Shown here one piece after another: positions 45,889 through 59,523 of a stretch of DNA of 64,000 nt. The DNA lies in contig JASJFT010000186.1 of assembly GCA_030770425.1 (NCBI GenBank), positions 28,611 to 92,610 of the forward strand. The letters run 5' to 3'. The position numbers and the translations under genes were made by a program. The notes below the pieces were generated by a model that was given only the letters and a program-made list of their open reading frames with translations, was not told the DNA's origin and did no database searches. Numbering within the stretch: position 1 is the stretch's first letter; every line of letters starts with the position of its first letter. Origin of the DNA: Darksidea phi. Lineage: Eukaryota > Ascomycota > Dothideomycetes > Pleosporales > Lentitheciaceae.

Positions 45889-46172
45889 ATCTGCGGGAAC
45901 CGAAAATCCAATGATAACGGTTCATATTCCAAACTCATACTGGCTTTGCCATTCGGTTTGATATCTGCTCTCTACTGGAACGAACCGTATGACCGTCTCG
46001 AAACAACGTGGTTGGTCACTTCTACCCATCATTCTTCCGCTTCTAGTCACTAAGAAGGATAAAGATGAACGAATATGGAGAAATTGGCTTATGAACACAA
46101 CAAATTCTTCCTTGCATCACCTCCCTGTGTCAGGCCTCGGAAAGTTCTGTTGCACAAATGGGGAACATCAAT

Positions 46173-46566
46173 ATGCCATGTGAAGAGTGCGGCGCACCTC
46201 AAGCCTTGGACTTTCTATATCAGTTACACTTTAAACTCATGGATTGCCTGCCTGGCCTCTAACCCGGTCAAAACCAAAGCTTGACAGAGCTATGCCTCCC
46301 GTGAGGAATGGAAGTCACTTGCTTGGACCCATTCGGGATTTTGATTCAAACCCAAGCATTCAGATGCTGAAACTATGGTGCGAGGAACCCTCAAAGAGGG
46401 AATTTCCTGCACCAAAAAGAAAGAAACATCCATTATCGATTTATGTTCGGAAACTGGTCAGACTTACTGTAGCAAGGAGTGCTGCTGCTTTCTTCAACAC
46501 GGCCGTCCAGACACACATACCGTACTATGGCTAGACTCCTCGCCAGCTTCTTCTTCGCCCGTTTAA
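46173..46566 (+). other. Cys-rich fragments, possible zinc-finger relic
   Basis: A frame at 46173-46262 reads MPCEECGAPQALDF and stops. About 120 bases later another frame (46375-46566) contains CSETGQTYCSKEC followed by QHGRPDTH. A CxxC plus a YCSxxC..H pattern recalls a MYND-type finger, but the pieces are in different frames and do not join by splicing. The similarity is only suggestive. Confidence 0.2.
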
Positions 46567-49500
46567 GCACGTTGGCCTTAGAAACATGAGCAGACCGAAG
46601 CCATGAACGAGCAGAGTTCATCAGCTTGACACACAAATATCTCCCCGAAAAAAAATACTCTGGCCATACAGAGCATGTTCGGAGAGTGCTGGGCAGAGCC
46701 GTTTGACTAACGAGCCGTCTTCTCAGTCCCTTACTGCGAACTCCCAAGCGAAGACAAGACTCTGCAGCGATGGAAAATTCCCCTCCATCGCAACATGTTG
46801 GACCTTTGCTGGCTGCATTCGCATTTAGACTTGGTGGAATCGCCGCCCCTCCTATGAGCCGCGCTCGAGAACAAACATACTGGTTGACTAGTTTGACAAC
46901 TCCGTTTCAAAACAGAGTTCAAAAATCAGCATAAAGGACCAATATCGGATCCGTCGAGCACAGGGCCACCGCTACACTCCTCGAACCAACTCTGCCGATA
47001 TTTGCAGACTTCAAATAATATGGCCGAGTCATACATGTTCTGCCCGTTTCTGTGCAATATCAGTGCTAGTGCCCTGTTATGTGGCTGGCCGGCCGGAGAG
47101 CAAATGTGCACATTATAGTAAAAATATGTGCCAGGAAGGAATGCGGACGGCAATACACCTGTGCCTACTGTGAGATTTCCACCCGAAAATGAGAACAAGT
47201 ATCAGGACCTGAAGTTTCATGGACCGCTTCGGGTCGTTACTGTACCATCGTACAGAAAACCCACACCCCAACTATATCACCCTCATTCTCTCCACCCACA
47301 GTATCTTGCCATCCTTGTCATGTCTGCTTCAAAAGACTTCCAGCATGCTACTAATGACTCGAAAATATCCACCCCGCTTCCCGTGAACCTTCTCCGGAGA
47401 AAGAAAAAACAAGGTCAACGATGCCATGTCTCTCAAACATCAAAAGTATCCAAATCTCTCCGCATGCGCGGGTCTCGGAACGCGCCTCCAGTTCCAATGC
47501 TACCAAAAAAGCTGAATGGAAGCTTTCATGTCTTTCTTTCGGATAAAACATGTTCTTTGGTTCTATGCGTACGCCAATTGGCCGGCAAGGAGCAGTATGG
47601 CTGCCGAGCCCGGGCTAAAATATACCTGGTTCGAAGCCAAAACAATGGGTATTGGTGCTGGCGAATGTCTTAGCACATATGGCGAAGCCCAAAGCCTGCG
47701 CGTCGGTTGTTATGTTTTTTGTTCCCTAAAACAAGATAGTTACACTCTAGCTCTTGCACTTTAGGAGACATCAAAACTACCAGGGCATCATTCCATGTGG
47801 GTGGTCCTCGAGAATCCGTTATCATATATGCATATCGGAGTTGGAAAGTACATTCTCGGCACCGCTATGGAGAACAACGGTTTCCCCACGCGTAGTGACG
47901 ACGAGTTCCGCAAATCGAGAGCGGACCACACTTTCGAAAATTTCAGGGCAGTCGCGTTGATGTGTGGCTTTTTCGAAAAGAGCCGTTGGTCTTGACATGT
48001 TGGAGTTCCTCCTCTGGAACTGAAATACTTGCGCATTCCGAGATATGGAGGTCCTGGGCTTCTGGTCACCTTGCCTTAGGTCAGCCAAAGAACGCGCATG
48101 TCTGCTGCAACAATCTGGGAATGCATTCACGACGTAAAATCACCACGTATTCCAATTAGGCAGGGACCCAAAAGAACTGGCAAAACTATTTCCTGTTGTT
48201 TCCTGTGGGAGGATACTCAACAGACTCGCTCCGCACTCATGTTCCTAGTAGGATCAAGGCCATGTTAACTAAAAGTCCTCAGAGGTTCCAGCTATGGTCT
48301 TGTGGCTGTTTCGAAGGAGACTCCTAGCAAACAGTAACATCAACTCCAAAAGAACCATGGAGCAGTCCTCAGCGCAAACAAATCTATACTTGGTCCAAAA
48401 TCTCGAGCGGAAGCTGGAGATGGAGATTTCCTGTCGTGGAGGCAAAATTGTAACGGCCAGCGACTTATGCCTTCTCACCGCTACCCTCCTTGGGCGATGA
48501 CCACAAGGCCACCACCTCGTCGCCACCCTCGCGACGCATAAGCAGAGTGCCGGCCGCGGGCAAGAGTCGATGTTGGTTATGCAGGTGATGTGCAACGTTG
48601 CTCAGCAGTGAGCGCCCGTCACTGTCGGCCGCGGATGCTGCACTTCATCAACTCTACCCGCTATTGTCAGCGTGCAGAACGTGTCTGGGAGATTGTGAGC
48701 GGAGGTAGCCGATCCGAGCGTGGTCCGCTAGGACTTGCTGGTTTGAGGACATGTGTGGGAGGTGGCAAAACCACTGCAGAGCACATTGATTTATCTCTCC
48801 CTCTTTTTAGCGGCCCCGCTCTCCCCATGTTCTCGTCGCATTTCCACTTTTTGTAGGAAGCGTAGGGTGTATGCGGAGAAGCGGAGAGAGCTACTAAGAA
48901 AGCTTAAATACTTTCATGAGGGATCGTCTCGTCAGTGGAAACAAGGGAGCGAATCGAGCTTGAGTCTTGCTAGCAGGTCGTGTCAATGCCACAGTCTTTT
49001 CCACGTTGTAAGCAAGCCGCTATACCGGTAGAGGGAAGACGCGTAATGCACACCTAATAGATATCTCTATGTGACACCAGTAAAACGACACAACTGTAGA
49101 ACGCACAGTGTCTGCTTTCGATGCGGCTTCAGGCAGTCTCCGGCTAACGATACGGAGATTTTGCGAGCGCCTCCCATTGGAGATAGCCTTGTTCCTTATA
49201 GCGGACACAGCTAACTCTAGAGGGATGGGCGAAAGAGCCACCTTGTTCAACGCTGTTTGCAGCAAGTACAACAGCTCAAATGTCGGTATAGCCTAGCTAT
49301 CCTCAAATTCCCGTATAAGCAATAGCCGGAGTAGGGTCTAGTGTCATGTGTCGACCATGGAAGGCGAGTTTGATGGTATCAATGCCGAACGAAGTGATGC
49401 GGAGTGGAAAGAGCATGTAGATTGGAGAGCTCTGTAATCGGTACATGTCAATTTCTGGACGCACAGGAGCAGAGACTGTGAGGCAAGCACGCGTGAATAG

Positions 49501-49723
49501 GCGAAACACGTAAGAATAAGCAAAAATGAAAATGCCTCTAAGATTCTGTACATGGGCGGACTAATGTGACAATGCCAACAAAGTGGCGACTCTTTATCGT
49601 CGGCCCCTTGCCCCTCTTGATCTGAAATAATGCACACAGACAGTACCAACAGAAATTGACCCAAAGAAAAAGAGGTATTGTATTGGTATGCTTGTATGAC
49701 GTGGCCGGCGGACTGGCGAACTT

Positions 49724-50519
49724 TTACTCGTCGTTGAGCTTCTCTCGAGCAGGAAGATCTTTCTCGGACTTGCTCTGGACCATCATGCCTGGCTTGAAGG
49801 TGATGGGCTCGGTTCCTTGGTTCTATGGGGGCAGTTAGTACGGATCCGATCAAGGTGCGGGATGCCATGGCGCGAAGGATACGTACCTTCATGTACTCTT
49901 CTGTCGCCTCCTGCCATTCCTTGGTCATGGTGCGCGGTCGCACGGGATTCGCGAACAGGCGAGTGATGCCGAAAACCAGGCAGGCAGCGGCGATGATGCC
50001 AGCGGAGAGGAAGAAGACCTTGCGGCCCTCATCCGGCGGCGGGGGTCGTCGTGGGCCGTGGGGACCGAAGGCAATATAGTACGCTATGAATTTAACATCA
50101 GCCAAAGTGGTCTTCGGTAGAGATGAGATGCAGCACGCCGCGTGCACCGAGACGTAGCCGAAGCTGTACGGGTACCTGGAGAGCTCCCCGGTACGCCATA
50201 CGCCCGCCAGCAGCTCCCAATGCCACGGCTAGGGGCCATACACACCGGCCTTCTTCTCCTGCAGGGTCATCTCCTTCCAGTCGACCTTCATGCGATCCCT
50301 GAGCGACATCCACAAGTCGGCCTGCTCCTGGGGCGGCATATCCTCCCAGCGCTTCTCAATGTTGGCGAGGGTCGGGTTGGAGATGGCGTGCGCCTGGCGG
50401 GCCTGCTGCTGGAGGCATGCTACGGGGGCAGCGCGGGCGACGCGGATAGCTGGACGTGTCGCGGACGACGGGAGGACAGCCGAGCTCCTCGTGGCCCGGA
50501 TAACGGAGGAGCGCAGCAT
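49724..50519 (-). CDS. COX5: Cytochrome c oxidase subunit 5 (mammalian COX4 family)
   Basis: Exons 50519-50246, 50083-49887 and 49822-49724 give 189 aa. An Arg/Ser-rich mitochondrial presequence (MLRSSVIRATRSS) is followed by NPTLANIEKRWEDMPPQEQADLW, then KEMTLQEKKA joined across the first splice to AYYIAFGPHGPRRP. One membrane helix follows (VFFLSAGIIAAACLVFGITRLF), then MTKEWQEATEEYMK. This order is diagnostic for the yeast Cox5/COX4 family. The protein is a nuclear-encoded inner-membrane subunit of complex IV. The first intron (162 nt) is longer than usual in this window. The last exon adds a short polar tail ending in NDE. Confidence 0.94.
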
Positions 50520-52120
50520 TTCGGCGGTGATGGAGTGGAGAGTGTCGCAAAGTCACGAAGGAAAAGGGAGGAGGTTCCCGTCGAGGGAACGTCGAGTGCC
50601 AATGGATGCAAAGGGTGTGGTGTTGAAGAGGGAGTAAAGGTGGGACCTAGGAGGAAGTTACGACTTGGCACAGATCAGTTTTCCTTTCCACATCTCAGGT
50701 CACCACTCGCTTATTCAGCAAGGTTCCGATTGGCGTGGCATGACGATGCGACCTTTACGACGGCGCAGCAGCTCCGAAGCAGCTGCGATAGCCTCAATGC
50801 TGCTGGGAGAGCTGGAGCTGCAGTAGACGAGTATTATGGTACCACTCTTGCCACGTTACGAGACACCTTTGTGGTGCGTCGTGCGATTAGCGGCAGGAGA
50901 GGTTGCTCGGATGGTGCACCTGGGGAAACAAGCGTGCAGCTGGTCGGGAATGACTATGCATACAGAACAGAGAGCTCAGTAACGTGCTGCATGGCCTGGG
51001 GCACTGCCATATCTCTCGCCGTACTGTGCAGCTCAGGCCGTGTGAAGACTCGGGCCGAGATTTGCACCGGCTATCGAGACTCCAGCTGCTCAGCCCTACC
51101 AACATTGAAGCTCGTGGATCGTCTGACGTCCCTCGCCCGCCGCCCATAACCATGCAGGTACCTCGACAGCGCTGGACTCGGCCCTCTCACGACGAAGTCA
51201 CGAGGTGGATCAGAGCGGCCTCTGAGTTCACCTTGGCCTGGTCTCCCGGCCGCGGACGCGCCTCCGCCTCGCATCTCAACCTCAACAGCGGCGACGTCGA
51301 CAATCCCACCCAACATGTACCGCTATGTTGCGTGGCGGTGGCAGAGGGTGGCTGCACAGCACTCGCCTCCCGCGCAGGCCATGGTAATGCTGCACCCTCC
51401 ACGCGCTTACCGGATCAATGTCCAGGACAACCTCCACCCGCGCACCTCCGACCTCGGTCACGCTGAGAGATACTTTCGCCGCCTACACGCAGAGCCATCC
51501 CGCGGCGCCGAGATATGGCAATGAGGTAATATGGAGCGCCCTGCGTGAGCGGCCGTGGAAAATTTGGAGCGCCGGGCATGCTTCCCTGGTACGGGTGAAC
51601 AGGCGACGGGCGCCATGCGCAGCTGCAGCAGACACGGATGTTTCGGAGTGCGTGGGCAGAATCGAAGTGCTCAAATGCTCGCATGGTTCGACGGAGCAAC
51701 AGATGGGTTTGCCTGCTAAAGCACCCCCCCGTGAGTGGGCGCTCGTTCGCCGGGCCTTTCCGGTCACTCCAGGCAAGATGGCTCCACGGCGTCCGAGGTA
51801 GCAGTTGCTCACCTGTTGCAGCAGGGACAGCCGGCCGGGTGCGTGCGAGGCCAAAGGCTTCTTTAATTGGGCGTCCGCCCGCCGCAGTTATGTTATCATT
51901 ACAGAAAAAGAACTGCATGCACAGCGCCCAGTGACGTCCACTGCACCATCCCAGCTATTTAGTCTCTGCCCCTCCACCCCCAACAAAGTCCTCACGCCAC
52001 AACACTCCCCCTCCACCACCACCACCAGCCAGATTCTATATCTACAGTGCGTGCTCCCCCCAGCCCGCCATTGTCCCTCAGCATATTCTCTAACCCTCAC
52101 AGGGCATCAGCACATTCATC
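50520..52120. promoter_or_regulatory. Divergent promoter region (COX5 / GAPDH)
   Basis: 1.6 kb separates two strongly expressed genes read away from each other. The region is GC-rich, so many long frames are open by chance. From about 51957 to 52035 there is a C/T-rich tract (CCCCTCCACCCCC, CCTCCACCACCACCA) just upstream of GAPDH, the kind of pyrimidine block typical of fungal gpd promoters. Confidence 0.55.
52047..52102 (+). other. Probable 5' UTR intron of GAPDH
   Basis: GTGCGT at 52047 and a CTCTAACCCTCACAG end at 52102 form a 56-nt intron 18 bases before the ATG. The branch CTAAC just before the acceptor is good. Introns in the GAPDH leader are known in some fungi. No transcript evidence is available here. 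Confidence 0.4.
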
Positions 52121-53430
<1,310 letters not shown>

Positions 53431-55102
53431 GAATCAGGACAGAGCCAGGACAAGCCACGTCTGTAGGACAGGAGATGAATTGCGAACAAGTGAACTCTGG
53501 GCTGGGGACTTTGCGAGTTCGCTTCTTGCAAAATTAAAATTTTCGTTGATGCGATGAAAGTTTTGGGGATGAGTTTATGAACTATAGTAGACATGATTCT
53601 AATAAAGAATTACCCCACAACAACGTTGCAGCTATATCAATACAGCCAAGATGTGAAGTTCCCCTCGTCCGCCGCCCACAAACTGCTAGCCAGGAAAACA
53701 TCTTCTAGCGCGGTTAGGTCCCGCGCTCAACTTCCGTTCCTGCGGCGTGTCACGTGTTCAATACCGTTATACATTCTAGACGATTTTAACATACGCGAAC
53801 TCCAGTACCTACAACAAAAATTGCATGTGGAGGCTGGTAGCTTTACTTTTGTGCTCCTTGGGTGACTCCTAAGTGTTGCTTAGGGTCGGTGGCCAGAAAG
53901 AGTGATTGTAGAATATACGGGTCGCTTGTACAAAAACTGAATAGGCAATGCAATCTTCTTACGAGAAGAGAGACGTTGAGTAAACGTCGATTGTGTAACG
54001 CTGTGACACCTAGATGTGCGGATGCAAATGTAGTCTGTAGCTGGAGAAGCAAGCATATCTAGTGTAGCCGCAATGCGATATCCAAATGGGAAAGCCTCCG
54101 AGAAAACCCATCTTCCGTAATAGTCTATAGATGATCCGTCAAATCTGCAATGCGAGCGACAATTCAACTCTTTTATCGGATGTCGATACTACTTTCCTGC
54201 CAGATTTGTTCAGAGGTTTCAGTAGCGCGCTAACCGATCCGAGGCTAGTATCTGCTTAGTCACGATCTGCTCTCTCTCGCTCTCCAGAATCGAAGCAACT
54301 GAGCTGTCCCTTTCTGTCAAGCCACCACGCCAACAACGAAAGGTCTTCAGGGCTTCTTCGCTGTTAGATACTTCTTTTCTACCAGCTTAAACATACACGC
54401 AGGGTACGCGACACATCGCCAGGGCAACCGCGCTTCATTTTGCGCCGACTGCCGGCCATCTTGAACTCTGAAGGTGAACGTCAGGGGATCTTCGATACGA
54501 GCACGCGTAGTTCTTCTCCAAGGTGAAGCTGTGCGCCAAGCATCGTGGAGCACTTGTGCATCTAAAGACCTCACCCTGCATACGACGACACAACATCAGT
54601 GCTACTAGCCGAGGCCTCGGGCAACATCTACCTTATCTTCAGAGCTCGGCAGGCGACCGCAAAGCCCTGCGTGTCATACTTTTAGCCGGTATTAATATGG
54701 CTCTGCTTTTTTAAGGTGAGTGACGCGCTTTCCCTTGGTGGCTCAACGCGCCCCTATCGTTTCGTTACCAGAACACTCACCGATGAGCCACATGACGCCT
54801 CCCACTTTCGATAGAATAGTTGGCCGTGATTGACACTGCACTTCGTATGGACCAAGCTTTTATTTAGTCTGACAGAGTAGCCTGTTAAAGACCTAACGTT
54901 CAGAGCCACCATATTTGCACCTCTACATTTTAGCGCACCGGGCGCTCTTATCCCTGTTCCGAGTTATTGCCCTTTCACTCCACCACTTTTCATTCGTTCT
55001 TTCAAGCAGTTTATCTGTGTTGTTAGGAGATGCTAATTTGATACTCAAGGTATAGCGGCATACATCCCAAAGCGAGGCGCTTCCCGCGTTTTGCATCAAA
55101 CC
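53431..55102. other. Intergenic, no supported gene
   Basis: 1.7 kb between GAPDH and the histone deacetylase gene. It is A/T richer than its flanks in 53550-54300. Frames stay under 100 codons except an antisense one over the HDA1 start. No repeats or RNA genes are seen. Confidence 0.5.
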
Positions 55103-57967
55103 ATGGCTGCTATTGAGGAAGTCGACATGGAGATGGCAGAGGATCCGGCCATTCCCACAACAGAGGTCGTTCTGAACGGAAACAATGCCGTGACGGTCAA
55201 TCCATCGAGGATTCCCCTCCTTGCGAGTCCACCAAACTTGGTTTCCCCAAAGCTCCCTTTCCATGGTGTTAACAATTCCCTTAATAATCCTTCTCCGCCG
55301 CGACCACCATCCGCACGAAACCAGTCCGACATTCATACTCTAGAGAGTCCACCGGGTCCGACATCTGACGCCATGGACATTACCCCACTTACATCGACAG
55401 CGAAGCAGGTGCGCATACCGCCTCCCCCTAGATTCCCTCCACTTCCATATTCGTCGTCCAAGACTGGGTTGGTCTACGACGAACGCATGAAATTCCACTC
55501 GGAATATCCAGAACTTCAGTCCAGTGAAGACTTTCATCCAGAGGATCCTCGCCGTATTTCCGAAATCTATAATGAGATATGGCAAGCTGGACTGATACAC
55601 GGTCCGACTGACCCCCCCGAGACTGCGCACGAGGATCAGTGCTGGTGGATTCATACTAGATATGCTACTTCTGCTGAGATCTGTCTTATCCATACTCCGC
55701 AACATTATAACTTCATCGAATCACTTCAACGTACGTCTTGCCGTTTCTTGGAGAAATTTTTCTAACCCGTCTACAGATCTGCCAGCGTCGGATTTGAAGC
55801 GCGAGTCCGAATCACACGATTCGATATACTTCAATGACGCCACCTTTGGCTGTGCGAGGCTTGCCGTTGGAGGTGCGATTGAAGCATGCAGAGCAGTTGT
55901 CCGTGGGGACGTCCGGAACTCCATCGCTATCATTCGGCCCCCTGGACATCACGCCGAAAGTAATAAGCCATCTGGATTTTGCATCTTCAACAACGTTCCC
56001 ATAGCAACTCGCGTGTGTCAGAACGATTTTCCAGAAAAGTGTCGGAAAGTCCTGATTCTTGATTGGGATGTACACCATGGAAATGGTGTTCAGCATGCAT
56101 TCTACGACGACCCAAATGTTTTATACATCTCTTTGCATGTCTACAAAGGGGGTACCTTCTACCCTAGTTTACCTGACGCCGATTACGACTACTGTGGCGA
56201 AGGGCCTGGTCTAGGACGCAACGTCAATATTCCTTGGGCAGACCACGGCATGGGCGATGCTGAATACATATACGCCTTTCAGCAGGTAGTGATGCCCATA
56301 GCGACGGAATTTGACCCAGATTTGGTCATCGTATCAGCTGGTTTTGATGCCGCCGAAGGAGATATGCTTGGAGCCTGCCATGTCAGTCCAGCTTGCTATG
56401 CACACATGACACACATGCTCATGCAACTGGCCAACGGCAAGATTGCTGTCTGCCTTGAAGGGGGTTATAACCTTCGATCTATCGCCCGGTCGGCACTGGC
56501 CGTCACCAAAACGCTAATGCTACAGCCGCCAGATCGTCTCGCTGCTGATCTTGAGCCAAACGAATCTGCCGTGCGGGTGATCGAACAGGTTAAGCGGAAG
56601 CATTCGAAGTATTGGAAGTGTCTATATCCAAAACAGGTAGATAGCAGCGGGCCGTCGTTCGCGGCTACCAAGCGTCTGCACAAAGTCATTGAGGAGTGGA
56701 ACCGCCAATCGATGTCCGAAGCGCACCATATGACGCCCTTGATGATCAACAAAACTGGGCTGTCACAGACATTTGAGCACAATGTCATCGCCACGTAAGT
56801 GTCCCTCTCGGCTTAAACTTGAAGCACAGTCTGACAGCAACGAGGTCTGATTTCATGGGGCGACATCCGCTTTTAGTCATTTTTCATGATCCGCCTGCCC
56901 TAAAGGTTGAGCCTGATCCTGTTACTGGGAAGACGGAGCTCCATAATGTATGGCTGGTAAGTATTCACCTACAGTCTTACGCTGTAATGCCACTAACTGT
57001 GGACCCAAAGACTGATGTTATTTCCAAGGACTACGTTGGGTGGGCTATCGAAAATGGCTTCCAGGTCATCGATGTGAATATCCCCAAGGTAGTCGCGATA
57101 GAGGATGTAAGTACTCGCTAGCTTCCATTCTCCGAGGGTTCATTGACTGTGATGCAGGACGACGGAAGCTATATCGACGTAGAAGATTCCGAGGATAGAG
57201 CCCAGCAGACCCGAGAGCTTGCAGGGTATATATGGGAAAACTATATCGAGTGAGTTGTGTTCCTTAGCCTCTGAAAGTATCTAACTAAGTGATAGGCCTC
57301 ATGATGCGACACAAGTATTTTTCCTAGGTATAGGAGCCGCGTATATAGGTCTTGTGGACCTTCTTGGGCGATACGAAAGCTGCACCGAGGAAGATAGCAT
57401 TGTACAAGGCCTCATTGGCTTCGTTGCGGACAGTGCAATTCAATCAATCAAGAGACCTACCGACGATTACATCGGGAGCTGGTATTACCAAGTACGATCA
57501 ACTCATCCTCTGCTGCTAAAAATCCAGACTGATGTCACTTACAGCACTCCACAATTTTCGTCCAACACAATCATTATATGTTTGACCCGAACCGCTACCA
57601 CAAGAAGAGAAAGAAATGGGGCAAGATCGTTCAGTCAGACAGGGAGAAGCTCGAAGATATGCTCAGCTACCATCAGGAGGACGTTCGAGGGTACCTATTG
57701 AAGAAGAAGAACGAGTACGAGGAACGAGAACTTCGGGCAAGCCTGGCTAACAATGACCAGCAAGGACTAAGAAGCTCACCATTACCCGGTGGGTCTCACT
57801 CGCCTGGGCTGCCCGAAGCGCGGCAAGGAAGCGTTCCGAGTTCACTCAAGAGCCCGAAGCTACCGCCGATGGGGTTCTTTACGGTGTCTGCGAACAGTTC
57901 GCGGCGAGGAACGCATAGCCCTAGGAGTCCTCGGAGTCCTCTGAGAGGCGACTTTCGGAGGGGTTGA
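55103..57967 (+). CDS. HDA1: Class II histone deacetylase Hda1 with Arb2-type tail
   Basis: Seven exons (55103-55730, 55777-56794, 56830-56956, 57011-57106, 57158-57249, 57296-57491, 57545-57967) join to 859 aa. ATG 55103 has a CCATGG context. A disordered Pro-rich N-terminus leads to the deacetylase domain (about residues 120-460): IRPPGHHAESNKPSGFCIFNN, then LDWDVHHGNG with zinc ligands Asp and His near residue 304, then SAGFDAAEGD with the third ligand, and CLEGGYNL. The C-terminal part (MGRHPLLVIFHDPPAL, NVWLTDVISKDYVGWAIENGFQVIDVNIPK, YIGLVDLLGRYE) matches the Arb2-like domain found in fungal Hda1/Clr3. The enzyme deacetylates histones in the nucleus for gene silencing. Intron 2 is only 35 nt. 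The tail is Ser/Arg/Pro-rich (SPRSPRSP). Confidence 0.94.
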
Positions 57968-59523
57968 TCTTAGAGGAGGTTTGTTTCGACAGTTATCTTG
58001 TGATTTCTTGCATTACCGGGCGTTGGTACGCTTCGCCTGAAGGTGTACAGTACTTGGCCGAAAGTCTGTTGACATTTCCGTTTGGAAAGTATCCGACTTG
58101 TGTCAAGGCACTGTACGCGCTCGTCGGTCTTCGGATCGCTTTGTTTAAGCTTAGCGGCTCGTTTGTGCAATTGCTCTTTCAACTCTCACCCCAGGAGTTC
58201 ACCAATGCATTCTGTCCCAAACCCGAACTTTTTACGATATTGCCGTTGTTAGTCATCCGTGGCGTACACTAACCCCGAAAGGGGAAGTGTTCAGAGCAAT
58301 GCCTCGGCGGTCGCTGTCAAGTTCGCAAGGCATACAGGGACAAATTTGGTGCGATTGGGCGGCCGCGAGACTGGCCCCCAACGGAGATTTTTTCAAAGCA
58401 TCTTGTGCTACTGAGTCTACATGCGGGGTGGTGACAGGAGCCGGCGTCAGCGCAATGGGCGATGGATTTCCGAAGAGATTGTTCAGAGTTGTGGGCAGAG
58501 CCGTTCTGGGTATTTGTTCGTATGGGGATACCGATGTGGCATGCTTCCAGCACGCAGAGCCAACATGAGATTCAAGCGCCAACCACTCTATCCCCTTCTT
58601 GATGCGTAAAAGCCGTCAGCGAAGCCAAGCGCCTTATAAGGCTCACTGCCGCGCCCCTATTCACCGGCTTCTAACTATAACCAATGCTGAGGTAAGTTAG
58701 CGCCAATAGACGTAGAAGCCGACACGGCTGTGCTAGCAGGAGGCGCTTAGCCGTTTCCGGCTGGTTAGCAGGGATCAGCTGAGGTTGTGCACACCTCAGC
58801 TTCGCCATAGTCTTGGATTTTGCGCCGTGCACGCCCAAGCGGGGGCAACCTCAGCGCAGAAAGATGTCAAAGGAAACTCGAGGAAGACCTCGGAGTGAAT
58901 TTGAGCGCACAAAACGATATACACGCCATTTTTATCATGCATCAGATAGAGGATAAGCAATACGAAGACGCCCAGGAACCATCTGTCTGGATTTTGCAAA
59001 CTCCCCTGCACGCACCCATGGCATCTTCCCTAAGAAAAGCAATTCTGGACGATAAGCACGGCCTAAGACAGCGCAAAAGCGCAGCAGCATGCAAGCGAGG
59101 CCACACACGCCCGGGGCCCCTTCAGCCCTCCATGACCTCGCCTCGAGGTGATTGGGAGAAGACATGGAAACATGTGCTGCTTTTGTGGGTATGTCCGTGC
59201 AGTGGTGAGTCTGGGCGGTGATCCCGGGTGGAGGAGGGCCATGAGGCTGGTCGATGAAAATGCATACCCGGTAGGGTGTGCTGACGGTCGGGTGTGCGGC
59301 GTGGGTGATGCAAGTGCGCGATCGATTTAGATGCCCTGTTATTAGGTGGCTGTCACCCGTCCCCTCTCAGCCTGACTGCTGTTTTCTTTTCCTTTCGCCA
59401 TCTCCGATTTACAAGGACGATATCGCTACGGGAATTTTGACAATCTAATCGGGCACGTATCTGGATTGTGTTGAACGGGAAGCAACTTCGGCCTTTCCCA
59501 TCGCCCTCCTTCGCGTCTCCGCC
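57968..59523. other. Intergenic region with inverted repeats
   Basis: 1.5 kb without a supported gene. Between about 58640 and 58810 several short inverted sequences occur, including a perfect hairpin listed separately. The last 150 bases are T/C-rich and lead into the cupredoxin gene. Confidence 0.5.
58777..58801. repeat. Perfect 9-bp hairpin, 7-nt loop
   Basis: AGCTGAGGT at 58777-58785 and its exact reverse complement ACCTCAGCT at 58793-58801 enclose TGTGCAC. A related GCTGAGGT occurs just upstream (about 58686) and CCTCAGCG just downstream (about 58849). It may be part of a small inverted element or a structured transcript. Confidence 0.6.

Larger units (their letters stand above)
43669..49723. 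other. Gene-poor 6-kb stretch with fragments
   Basis: No intact gene could be assembled here on either strand. Frames reach 181 codons (47128-47673) but lack domains and splice partners. Items worth noting, listed separately, are a possible decayed secreted protein at 44261, a 63-bp-spaced direct repeat at 45778, and Cys-rich fragments at 46173 and 46375. I see no terminal repeat, transposase or RNA gene. Confidence 0.45.

Noticed and set aside
47128..47673. 181-codon plus-strand open frame in the gene-poor block
   Set aside because: No recognisable domain, no splice context, and other frames nearby are equally open. Kept only as part of the gene-poor stretch.
49344..50147. 267-codon minus-strand frame over COX5
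   Set aside because: It contains real COX5 exon 2 but reads through both introns. The spliced COX5 model explains the conserved part.
50142..51149. 335-codon plus-strand open frame
   Set aside because: It overlaps COX5 exons on the opposite strand and a GC-rich promoter. The protein is compositionally odd and matches nothing.
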